A stretch of DNA of 64,000 nt from UJ101 sp047975265 (GTDB taxonomy: Bacteria > Bacteroidota > Bacteroidia > Flavobacteriales > UJ101). Position 1 is the stretch's first letter, and each line of letters opens with the position of its first letter. The notes beneath the pieces were generated by a model that was given only the letters and a program-made list of their open reading frames with translations, did no database searches and was not told the origin of the DNA. The translations under genes and the position numbers were made by a program. Shown one piece after another: positions 25,360 to 33,442 of this stretch. Location of the stretch: positions 1-64,000 of the forward strand of contig JBKEDE010000023.1 in assembly GCA_047975265.1 (NCBI GenBank). The letters are read 5' to 3'.

Positions 25360-26826
25360 ATGAAAACATTAAAAAAATTATATAAATACGTAATGGTTAT
25401 CGCTATTTTAGGAGTAGTGGTAAGTTGTGAGAAAGACTTTGATAATGAAGTCTCAGATGTAATCAATAGTCAGAATGGAAATTCTACAGCAGATTTTACA
25501 CGTTTTGTAGCTTTAGGAAATTCTTTAACTGCCGGAACAACAGACGGAACCGTTTTTAAATCATCTCAAGAAAATTCTTATCCAGCAATGTTGGCAAAAC
25601 GCTTTAAAGAAGCTCAGCCCAATATGGAGCCGTTTAATATTCCTTATGTAAAAGATGAAGTAGGCGGGTTGAAAGTATTAGGTGTTCAGGTAGCAGGAAA
25701 AAGAATGCGTTTTGTTTTAGGAACAAAAAGCGTTACCTACGATACAGGAGAAACATTAACCGACGTAACGGCAGGAATAGGAGGAACAGCTTATGGGAAC
25801 TTAGGAGTACCCGGAGCTAGAGCCGCTCATTTACTTTATAATGGATATGGAAATATTCTAAATTTAGCAACTACGGCAAATCCCTACTACGTTTATTTTG
25901 CTTCTTCTCCTACAACTACGGTTTTAGCAGACGCTATGGCACAAAATCCGACATTTTTTACTTTGTGGATAGGAAATAATGATGTTTTAGGTTATGCAAC
26001 AACAGGCGGAGATGAAGGAGGTGATGTCATTACAGACCAAGCTTCTTTTGAAGGATATCTGAATACAATGATAACAACTTTATCTGCCAATGCAAAAGGT
26101 GTTGTAGCTAATATTCCTTATGTAACGTCCATTCCCTATTTTACAACGGTACCGTATAATGCGATTCCTTTAGACCAAGCAACGGCAGATACTGCAAATC
26201 AGGCTTATGCAGCGTATAATGCAGGCTTGGATGGTTTAGTAGGAAATTTGGGGTTTACACAAGAAGAAGCCGATCGTAGAAAAATATCATTTAAAGCAGG
26301 ACAGAATGCGGTTGTAATCATAGATAGTCGATTGACTGATTTGACAGGAGTTAACTCAGCATTAGTTTCTATGAGACAAGCAACGGCAGAAGACTTGTTT
26401 GTATTAACTTCGCAAACAAAAATCGGAACACTGGCGAATGCTTCTAACCCGTCATCTGTAATTGGAGTAGGGGTTCCTTTGGGAGGTGAATATGTTTTAA
26501 CAAAAGAAGAAGTTGCGGATGTTACAGCAGCAGTTAATGGATATAACGAAACTTTGACAAACTTGGCAAATTCTAACAATAATGTAGTCTTAGCTGATAT
26601 GAATAAAAAATTGCAGGAATTGGCAGATACAGGATTAATTTACGATGGTATTTCCTATTCGGATACCTATGTAAGCGGTAATGCCTTTTCTCTTGACGGC
26701 ATTCATCCAACAGCTAAAGGGTATGCAATTGTTGCAAATGAGTTTATTAAAGTAATTAATGAAAATTTTGGAACACAATTGTTAGAATATAATCCTAATG
26801 ATTACCAAGGAATTGGATTGCAATAA
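25360..26826 (+). CDS. SGNH/GDSL-hydrolase lipoprotein, catalytic residues intact (copy 1)
   Basis: 488 residues. Lipobox VVVSC (Cys23). Block I is ALGNSLTAG with nucleophile Ser55, block III WIGNNDVLG (Asn206/207), block V SLDGIHPTAKGYA (Asp446, His449). It should be an esterase or lipase on the outer membrane facing either side. Pairing with a FadL channel suggests it releases fatty acids from esters and FadL imports them; this is an inference from adjacency. Followed by an imperfect long hairpin. Confidence 0.92.
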   Translation: MKTLKKLYKYVMVIAILGVVVSCEKDFDNEVSDVINSQNGNSTADFTRFVALGNSLTAGTTDGTVFKSSQENSYPAMLAKRFKEAQPNMEPFNIPYVKDEVGGLKVLGVQVAGKRMRFVLGTKSVTYDTGETLTDVTAGIGGTAYGNLGVPGARAAHLLYNGYGNILNLATTANPYYVYFASSPTTTVLADAMAQNPTFFTLWIGNNDVLGYATTGGDEGGDVITDQASFEGYLNTMITTLSANAKGVVANIPYVTSIPYFTTVPYNAIPLDQATADTANQAYAAYNAGLDGLVGNLGFTQEEADRRKISFKAGQNAVVIIDSRLTDLTGVNSALVSMRQATAEDLFVLTSQTKIGTLANASNPSSVIGVGVPLGGEYVLTKEEVADVTAAVNGYNETLTNLANSNNNVVLADMNKKLQELADTGLIYDGISYSDTYVSGNAFSLDGIHPTAKGYAIVANEFIKVINENFGTQLLEYNPNDYQGIGLQ

Positions 26827-27172
26827 CACAAATCTATGATGCATTAAATATTAGTGTATCGTTCATAAATTATCCTCTATCTATAAGAGCATTTACTCTT
26901 TTAGATAGAGGATATAAATCTACATCGATTATTTGTTTAGTAAGTAAATTATTCAATTAGAAACTTCAAAGAGAAAAAAAATAAAAAATTATAAAAACAA
27001 CATTAAAAAAACATTTTATATTGAATTTATTTGGTGTTTAGAAAAAAAAGATATAAATTAAGCCACAAAATGCATAAGATATTGTTTATCACGCATTGTT
27101 AAAATTAACCAAAACCTCATATTTTCAGACAGATTGTTTGAAAAATATGATTTAAAACTAAAAGTAAAAAAC
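26827..27172 (+). other. Spacer between the two duplicated modules
   Basis: No gene. 26871-26914 forms a near-perfect hairpin (TATCCTCTATCTA paired with TAGATAGAGGATA, inner stem AAGAG/CTCTT) with no U-tract, perhaps an RNA-stabilising or processing element. The second half resembles the leader of copy 1: TTTG (27030-27033), 20 nt, TAAATTAA (27054-27061), then CACGCATTGT as at 24031-24040 approximately. The promoter region was therefore duplicated with the genes and its -7 box is weaker. Confidence 0.6.
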
Positions 27173-28405
27173 ATGAGAAAAAAATTACTGATTCTGGTGT
27201 GTATTGGAAGCATGGGCATAGCCTATGCGGGTGGTTTTAGAGTTGCCTTACAAGGAATAAAACAAGCCGGAATGGGACACACGGGAGTTGCCGTGGTTCA
27301 CGATGCGAGCTCCGTATTTTTTAACCCTGCCGGATTGGCCTTGATAGACTCTAAATGGAGTGTTTCGGCTGGATTTTCAGGCATTTCATTTAATGTCAGT
27401 TACTTGGATCCTGCAACGGGAAGATCTTATCAGACAGATAATCCGATAGGAACGCCTGTTTCTTTTTATTTATCCCATAAAATAGGTGACAGATGGGCAG
27501 CAGGTATAGGTGTTTATACGCCTTATGGAAGTGCAATAAAATGGGGTAAAGATTGGCCGGGACAAGCCATCATACGTGATATTGAATTACAAACCATTTT
27601 TATTCAACCTACGCTTTCCTATAAGATAAGCGACTGGGCTTCGGTAGGTGCAGGGTTTATTTATGCTTTAGGAAATCTTAAAATAAACCAAGGAGCTAAC
27701 CAAGGAGGTACAAATCTTGGACCTGCTAATTTAGAATCGACAATCATGCCTACTGCCATGGGGTATAACGTAGGATTGATGTTAAAACCGCATGAAAAAG
27801 TACAAGTCGGAATCACCTATATTTCAGCAATGGACATGGAAGTAGAAGGAGATGCTAAAGTAATTTATGAAGGAAATCAAACAAATTCACTAACACCGGG
27901 GCAAATATTAGCATCGGATTCTTGGAAAACCACTTTATCTGCACCGGTAGAATTTAAGCTAGGAGTCTCCTATAGACCAACGGATAAATGGATTTTTGCC
28001 ATTGATGTAGAATACTTTACTTGGAGTAATTATAAGGTTTCAAGTTTTGATTTTGCAAATGATAATTTACCGGATTATGTTTCAACAAGAAACTACGAAG
28101 ACACCTTTGTTTATAGAGTAGGTGTTTCGTATGATTTCAATGACCGTTGGACAGGACGCTTTGGAGGCTATTATGATGAATCACCATCTCCAAGCGAATA
28201 TTTTTCTCCGGAAGTTCCTACTGTGGATATTTTAGGGCTTGGACCGGGATTTACATATAAATTCAAAAGTGGTTTTTCGATTGACGGATTCTATGCGTTT
28301 TTATCAGGAAGAGAAAAAACGTTTTCAAATGTTGAAACAAACTGGACAGGATCTGTGAAGGGAAGAGCTCATGTTTTGGGAGTGGGTGCATCATATAATT
28401 TTTAA
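27173..28405 (+). CDS. FadL/OmpP1-family outer-membrane transporter, copy 2
   Basis: 410 residues from the ATG at 27173 (MRKKLLILVC); a TTG 13 codons upstream is less likely because it would precede the signal peptide with a charged stretch. Signal peptide ends AYAG. Clear paralogue of copy 1: GGFRVALQGIKQAGMGHTGV, NPAGLALIDSKWS, and a GVGASYNF end. Divergence is concentrated in loops (for example SYLDPATGRSYQ and NQTNSLTPGQ), which suggests a different ligand. 20 bp upstream of the inactive SGNH copy. Confidence 0.92.
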   Translation: MRKKLLILVCIGSMGIAYAGGFRVALQGIKQAGMGHTGVAVVHDASSVFFNPAGLALIDSKWSVSAGFSGISFNVSYLDPATGRSYQTDNPIGTPVSFYLSHKIGDRWAAGIGVYTPYGSAIKWGKDWPGQAIIRDIELQTIFIQPTLSYKISDWASVGAGFIYALGNLKINQGANQGGTNLGPANLESTIMPTAMGYNVGLMLKPHEKVQVGITYISAMDMEVEGDAKVIYEGNQTNSLTPGQILASDSWKTTLSAPVEFKLGVSYRPTDKWIFAIDVEYFTWSNYKVSSFDFANDNLPDYVSTRNYEDTFVYRVGVSYDFNDRWTGRFGGYYDESPSPSEYFSPEVPTVDILGLGPGFTYKFKSGFSIDGFYAFLSGREKTFSNVETNWTGSVKGRAHVLGVGASYNF

Positions 28406-28425
28406 TCTAAAAAAATCTTTTAAAA

Positions 28426-29910
28426 ATGAAAACACTAAAAAAATGCTATAAGTATATCATGCTTATTGCTATTTTAGGAATGGTAATAAGTTGTGAGAAC
28501 GATTATGAAAAAGATGTTTCGACCTTAGTAAATGGTCAGAATGGAAATTCAACAGCAGACTTTACACGTTATGTAGCTTTAGGAAATGGTTTAACTGCAG
28601 GAGTTACAGACGGAACCATCTTTAAATCATCTCAAGAAAATTCTTATCCGGCAATGTTGGCAAAACGCTTTAAAGAAGCTCAACCCAATATGGAGCCGTT
28701 TAATATTCCTTATGTAAAAGATGAAGTAGGTGGATTGAAAAAAAACGGTAAACAAATACGAGATAAAAGAATGCGATTTATTTTATTGGATACACTTTTT
28801 ACGTATGATAAGGGAGAAACATTAACCGAAATAACAGCAGGAATTGGAAGTTTAGCTCATTATGGAAATTTGGGTGTGCCCGAAGTAAAAGCATTTGATT
28901 TACTCTCCAGTGGATATGGAAATGTTCAAAATTATGCAACGGGTGAAGTAAGTCCTTATTATTCTTACTTTGCGTCCTCTCCTACGGCTACAATTTTAAA
29001 TGATGCCATGGCACAAAACCCGACATTTTTTACTTTATGGTTAGGCGATGATGTTTTAAGTTATGCAAAAAATGGAGGAGATAGTAATTATCCTATTACA
29101 GACATGTCTTCTTTTGAAACTTATATAAATACGATCGTATCCACTTTATCAGCCAATGCAAAAGGGGTTATAGCTAATATTCCTGATATTGCTACAATAC
29201 CTTATTTTACAACAGTACCCTATAACCCGATACCTTTGAACGATTCTTTGGCAAAGATGGTAAATAAGCAATATGAAACGTATCATATGTTGTTTACATT
29301 AGATCCTCTTAATTGGATTACTTCAAAAGAAGAAAAAGAGTTTAGGCAAATATCATTTCATGCAGGAAAAGATAATGCAATTGTAGTTGAAGACAGAGAA
29401 TTAACAAATCTTTTATTACCGTCACTAACGACAGGAAGTGAAAAAAGTAACTATATGAGACAAGCCAAACCGTCCGATTTAATATTATTACCGGCACGAG
29501 ATCTACTCGGAACCTTAGAAAAACCGTCCGACCCTAATTCTGTAATTGGAGTAGGAATTCCTTTGGGAGCTGAATATGTTTTAACAAAAAAAGAAATTGA
29601 AGAAGTTACATCAGCAATCAGTAATTATAATGTGGCTTTGACACGTTTAGTAAATGCTAATGATAATATTTTTTTAGTAGATATGAACAAAAAATGGCGA
29701 GAATTATCAGAAACAAAGTTAATCTATAATAATATTCCTTATTCAGGAGAATATGTAATGGGGAACTTTTTCTCTCTCGATGGTATTTCTCCAACTATGA
29801 AAGGGTATGCAATCGTTGCAAATGAATTTATCGAAACTATTAATAAAAACTTCGGAACGCAATTATTAAAATACGATCCAAATGATTATCCCGGAATTGG
29901 TTTGGATTGA
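28426..29910 (+). CDS. SGNH-fold lipoprotein, catalytically dead paralogue (copy 2)
   Basis: 494 residues, uninterrupted. Lipobox ISC (Cys23). Alignment by eye with copy 1 is unambiguous: from GQNGNSTADFTR to VKDEVGGLK nearly every residue is shared. Yet all catalytic positions have changed: Ser55 is Gly (ALGNGLTAG), block III WIGNND is WLGDD with the Asn pair lost, and the block V His is Ser (SLDGISPTMKGYA). The gene has no stop or frameshift, so a non-enzymatic role such as ligand binding for FadL copy 2 is plausible. A terminator follows. Confidence 0.9.
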   Translation: MKTLKKCYKYIMLIAILGMVISCENDYEKDVSTLVNGQNGNSTADFTRYVALGNGLTAGVTDGTIFKSSQENSYPAMLAKRFKEAQPNMEPFNIPYVKDEVGGLKKNGKQIRDKRMRFILLDTLFTYDKGETLTEITAGIGSLAHYGNLGVPEVKAFDLLSSGYGNVQNYATGEVSPYYSYFASSPTATILNDAMAQNPTFFTLWLGDDVLSYAKNGGDSNYPITDMSSFETYINTIVSTLSANAKGVIANIPDIATIPYFTTVPYNPIPLNDSLAKMVNKQYETYHMLFTLDPLNWITSKEEKEFRQISFHAGKDNAIVVEDRELTNLLLPSLTTGSEKSNYMRQAKPSDLILLPARDLLGTLEKPSDPNSVIGVGIPLGAEYVLTKKEIEEVTSAISNYNVALTRLVNANDNIFLVDMNKKWRELSETKLIYNNIPYSGEYVMGNFFSLDGISPTMKGYAIVANEFIETINKNFGTQLLKYDPNDYPGIGLD

Positions 29911-29932
29911 TGATTGATTATGATAAATTAAA

Positions 29933-29967
29933 AAAAAAGGTAGCCAAAATTTGGCTACCTTTTTTCT
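29933..29967. terminator. Bidirectional terminator after the duplicated modules
   Basis: AAAAAAGGTAGCCAA paired with TTGGCTACCTTTTTT around a very short apex, between convergent genes. Confidence 0.8.
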
Positions 29968-29984
29968 TTTTGTATTAAAACGAA

Positions 29985-30314
29985 TTAAATGGTTAAATCT
30001 TTTACCTCCGCATTTTTGGCATTGGTTATAACAGATTGAATCCCATTATCACGTCCGGCTTCTGACTCATAGTTTTGGCTTGTACCAACAATCTGACCAT
30101 TTGGAGATTTTAAATTAAATCTAAAATTACCTCCTTCTTCTCCTTTTCTTTCAAACCGGGTTTCATCTTGGCTATTGTTCTTTACAGAATCAATACCATT
30201 TTGACAAGCAGCCTTTGTTGTGTATCCTTGGCTAGCTAAAATGATTTGACCATTTTTTGCTTTTAATCTGAAGTAGAATTCTCCACTTTTTTCACTCTGA
30301 AATAATTCAAACAT
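29985..30314 (-). CDS. YegP-family protein (two DUF1508 repeats)
   Basis: 109 residues made of two similar halves: FELFQSEKSGEFYFRLKAKNGQIILASQGY and ETRFERKGEEGGNFRFNLKSPNGQIVGTSQNY, each followed by a helix with NGI. This is the YegP/DUF1508 tandem repeat. Function is unknown in the family. Confidence 0.9.
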   Translation of the reverse strand: MFELFQSEKSGEFYFRLKAKNGQIILASQGYTTKAACQNGIDSVKNNSQDETRFERKGEEGGNFRFNLKSPNGQIVGTSQNYESEAGRDNGIQSVITNAKNAEVKDLTI

Positions 30315-30448
30315 TGGTTTTAAATTTTTAAAAATTTTTGAACGTAAATATAAAATAAATATTAAAAAAATAAAAAATAAAATGTATTTTATTGATTTAA
30401 AATTATTTAAAACGATTAAAAAATAATCAAAGATTTAATATTTATCGC

Positions 30449-31984
30449 CTATTTCAAAAGCTGCTTCATATTTACTTCTTTATCAATTATTTCAGCTAAT
30501 TTGGAAACACGTACTCGTTTTTGTTCCATTGTATCTCTAAAACGAACCGTAACAGCATGGTCATCTAAAGAATCATGGTCAACCGTAATACAAAAAGGTG
30601 TCCCTATGGCATCATGGCGGCGGTATCGTTTACCGACAGAATCCTTTTCTTCGTAAGCAATATTATAATCAAACTTTAACTCGTTAAATATTTTTTGTGC
30701 CAATTCCGGCAAACCGTCTTTCTTAACTAAAGGAAAAACAGCAGCTTTAAACGGAGAAAGAGCAGGAGGTAAGCTCAGAACAGTTCTTGACTTCCCATCA
30801 TCTAATAACTCTTCTTTTAACGAACTGCTGAATACTGCTAAAAACATACGATCTAATCCTACAGAAGTTTCTACCACATAAGGAATATAGCTTTCATTGA
30901 TTTCCGGATCAAAATAGTGTAATTTTTTACTCGAATATTCTTGATGGCTGGATAGATCAAAATCTGTTCTTGAGTGAATGCCTTCTAATTCTTTAAAACC
31001 AAAAGGAAATTCAAATTCAATATCAGTTGCTGCATTAGCATAATGAGCCAATTTTTCATGATCGTGAAATCGGTATTTATCATCTCCCAACCCTAATTTC
31101 TTATGCCACTTTAAACGTGCTTGCTTCCAATAATCATAAAATTCCAATTCTTTTCCGGGACGGACAAAATACTGCATCTCCATTTGTTCAAACTCACGCA
31201 TTCGAAAGATAAATTGGCGAGCGACAATTTCATTGCGAAAGGCTTTTCCGATTTGGGCAATTCCAAACGGAATTTTTTGACGTCCTGTTTTTTGAACATT
31301 CAAAAAATTAACAAAGATTCCTTGTGCAGTTTCAGGACGCAAATATAAATCCATTGCTGACTCGGCAGATGCTCCCAGTTTGGTGCCAAACATTAAATTG
31401 AATTGTTTAACATTTGTCCAGTTTTTAGAACCCGTTTCTGGGTCAGCAATTTCTAATTCTTCTATTAATTTTTTAACAGCAATTAAATCATCGTTCTCTA
31501 AATATTTTCCTAAACGGTCTAAAATTTCTTGTTTTTGGGCTCTATATTTTAAAACGTTGGGATTTGTGCTTTCAAACTGTTCTAAATCAAAGGATTCGCC
31601 AAATCGTTTTTGGGCTTTTTGTATTTCTTTTTGAGCTTTATTTTCAAATTTTTCGGCAAAATCTTCCACCAAAACATCGGCACGGTATCTTTTCTTAGAA
31701 TCTTTGTTATCAATCAAAGGGTCGTTAAAAGCATCAACATGACCGGAGGCTTTCCACGTGGTGGGATGCATAAAAATAGCAGAATCCAAACCTACGATGT
31801 TATCATGGATTTGAACCATTGCTTTCCACCAATATTGTTTGATATTATTGCGAAGTTCTACACCGTTTTGACCATAATCATAAACAGCACTAAGTCCGTC
31901 ATATATTTCACTGGAAGGAAATACAAATCCGTATTCTTTTGCATGAGAGATTACATTTTTAAAGAGATCTTCTTGTTTTGCCAT
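30449..31984 (-). CDS. glyS: Glycyl-tRNA synthetase, dimeric (alpha2) type
   Basis: 511 residues of class II synthetase. Motif 2 lies in AQIGKAFRNEIVARQFIFRMREFEQMEMQYF, motif 3 in VVETSVGLDRMFLAV, and the C-terminal anticodon-binding domain includes LPPALSPFKAAVFPLVKKDGLP. It charges tRNA-Gly. The eukaryote-like alpha2 form is normal for Bacteroidota. A TATCTTTG box at 32001-32008 on the minus strand is a good -7 element 17 nt upstream. Confidence 0.96.
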   Translation of the reverse strand: MAKQEDLFKNVISHAKEYGFVFPSSEIYDGLSAVYDYGQNGVELRNNIKQYWWKAMVQIHDNIVGLDSAIFMHPTTWKASGHVDAFNDPLIDNKDSKKRYRADVLVEDFAEKFENKAQKEIQKAQKRFGESFDLEQFESTNPNVLKYRAQKQEILDRLGKYLENDDLIAVKKLIEELEIADPETGSKNWTNVKQFNLMFGTKLGASAESAMDLYLRPETAQGIFVNFLNVQKTGRQKIPFGIAQIGKAFRNEIVARQFIFRMREFEQMEMQYFVRPGKELEFYDYWKQARLKWHKKLGLGDDKYRFHDHEKLAHYANAATDIEFEFPFGFKELEGIHSRTDFDLSSHQEYSSKKLHYFDPEINESYIPYVVETSVGLDRMFLAVFSSSLKEELLDDGKSRTVLSLPPALSPFKAAVFPLVKKDGLPELAQKIFNELKFDYNIAYEEKDSVGKRYRRHDAIGTPFCITVDHDSLDDHAVTVRFRDTMEQKRVRVSKLAEIIDKEVNMKQLLK

Positions 31985-32000
31985 GTTTCTTCATTTTTTT

Positions 32001-32008
32001 CAAAGATA
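32001..32008 (-). promoter_or_regulatory. glyS: Putative glyS promoter -7 element
   Basis: Minus strand TATCTTTG, exact TAnnTTTG match. Confidence 0.45.
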
Positions 32009-32065
32009 GCTTTCTTAATTAAAAATGAATAAAATTTTATGGATTTATTGGTAGTGTCAGTAAAA

Positions 32066-32097
32066 AAAATGCTTCAAAATTAATTTTGAAGCATTTT
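32066..32097. terminator. Palindromic terminator after the TPR gene
   Basis: A perfect 32-nt palindrome beginning AAAATGCTTCAAAATT, A-rich on its left and T-rich on its right, 20 bp after the TPR stop. Confidence 0.7.
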
Positions 32098-32117
32098 GAT
32101 ATTAAACTATTCAGAAT

Positions 32118-33437
32118 TTATTTTTCTAAAGCCTTAATTTGTTGTTTGACTTTTGCTTTTTCAGCATCTATTCCCAAAACACCGTAAGAAATACTCAAGT
32201 TTTTTAAAACCGCAATATCGTCAGGTTTTGCTTTGGCTACCTGTTCTAAATAAGGTAAAGCTCTTTTGTGAATGCTTTTACGTTGATTTAATAATTCTTC
32301 GTAACGAGCATTTTCTGATGCAGAAGTTCCTTTAATGTTGTTCAGTTGATTTACAACATTTGCGTCGTCTTTAATAATTAAAGCCGCCAAGTTTAAAGAA
32401 GCATTGGTATTGTTAGGGTCTAACTGTAAAACTTTTTTGAAAACTTCTTTGGCTTCGTTTAAATTTACTTCAGAAGCCTTTTCTCCTGATAACATAACAC
32501 CTAAATTGTATAAAGAATGAGTATCCTTAGGATTTTCCTGGACATTCTTTCTAAGTTGGGTAATATAAGCTTCAGAATCTCCGGAGCCGTACATGGAGTT
32601 TGTTAAAATCGTTTGCAGGGTCTCATCTCCTTTATATTTTTTTAATCCTTTTTCTGCTATTTGACTTGCTCTTTTGAAATTTTTTAAGTCATAATTCACA
32701 GAAGCAGCATACGTATAAAGGTCTTTGGTGATGTCTTTTGAAGTCTCGCTTCCCCAATCTTTATATAATTTAGATTTAATAGGATCTTTTTGGAAAGCTT
32801 CCCAAGTTTCTTTATCAAGGAAATTGTTTTTTTGATCTCCGGCAACGTTGGTGGCAAAGTAAGTAGTCCGTACACCGTCGTAACCACTTTTAATTAAATT
32901 TTCATAAATAGGAGCAGCTTTATCTAACTGTTTATCAAGCTGATAAGCTACAGCTGCATAATACATATAATCTTGGTTTGCTCTTCCCGAAGTTTTTTGC
33001 AAATCATAAGTTTGAATAAATTTTTCAGCAGCTGTATTATATTCTTTTTGATTATACGCCTGGCTGGCTTCTTTACTGGTTTGATCAATAACTGTGTTGA
33101 TTAACCCTGTAACTTTGTCTCCGTATCCGGTTGAAACTGCTTTTGCTTTAGATTTGGAATAGTTTCCTTTTGCAACAGCTTTGTCTAAGGCTTCTTTTGA
33201 AAAATAATATTCTTTTTCTCTGGTTTCTTTGTTTTTAACTTCAAAAACACCATTTTCAATCTCAGCTAATTTAGCAAAAGCTTCACTGGCAGCAACCATA
33301 TCTTTATTGTCTAAGGCTTTTTTCCCTAATTCAAAAAAATGCTTGGCAGAATCTTCAGGAGCCATTGTTTTAAAATCTTGTGCATTCAAAGCAATTAAAG
33401 CTAATGCAAATGAAGCGGTTAAAATAATTTTTTTCAT
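32118..33437 (-). CDS. Secreted TPR-repeat protein downstream of gyrA
   Basis: 439 residues with a signal peptide (MKKIILTASFALALIALNAQ). TPR motifs are visible at about 30-60 (AKHFFELGKKALDNKDMVAASEAFAKLAE), 255-290 (RASQIAEKGLKKYKGDETLQTIL) and 310-350 (SLYNLGVMLSGEKASEVNLNEAKEVF, LDPNNTNASLNLAALI). Likely a periplasmic protein-interaction scaffold. It starts 5 bp after gyrA, so the two are co-transcribed, an arrangement known in Flavobacteriia; the functional link is unknown. Confidence 0.85.
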   Translation of the reverse strand: MKKIILTASFALALIALNAQDFKTMAPEDSAKHFFELGKKALDNKDMVAASEAFAKLAEIENGVFEVKNKETREKEYYFSKEALDKAVAKGNYSKSKAKAVSTGYGDKVTGLINTVIDQTSKEASQAYNQKEYNTAAEKFIQTYDLQKTSGRANQDYMYYAAVAYQLDKQLDKAAPIYENLIKSGYDGVRTTYFATNVAGDQKNNFLDKETWEAFQKDPIKSKLYKDWGSETSKDITKDLYTYAASVNYDLKNFKRASQIAEKGLKKYKGDETLQTILTNSMYGSGDSEAYITQLRKNVQENPKDTHSLYNLGVMLSGEKASEVNLNEAKEVFKKVLQLDPNNTNASLNLAALIIKDDANVVNQLNNIKGTSASENARYEELLNQRKSIHKRALPYLEQVAKAKPDDIAVLKNLSISYGVLGIDAEKAKVKQQIKALEK

Positions 33438-33442
33438 TGTCT

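Noticed and set aside
26871..26914. Long hairpin as a terminator after the first SGNH gene
   Set aside because: The stem is good but no T-run follows, so I left it as an unexplained structure in the spacer.
27134..27172. FadL copy 2 start at TTG 27134
   Set aside because: It adds a lysine-rich stretch before a clear signal peptide; the ATG at 27173 matches the start of copy 1.
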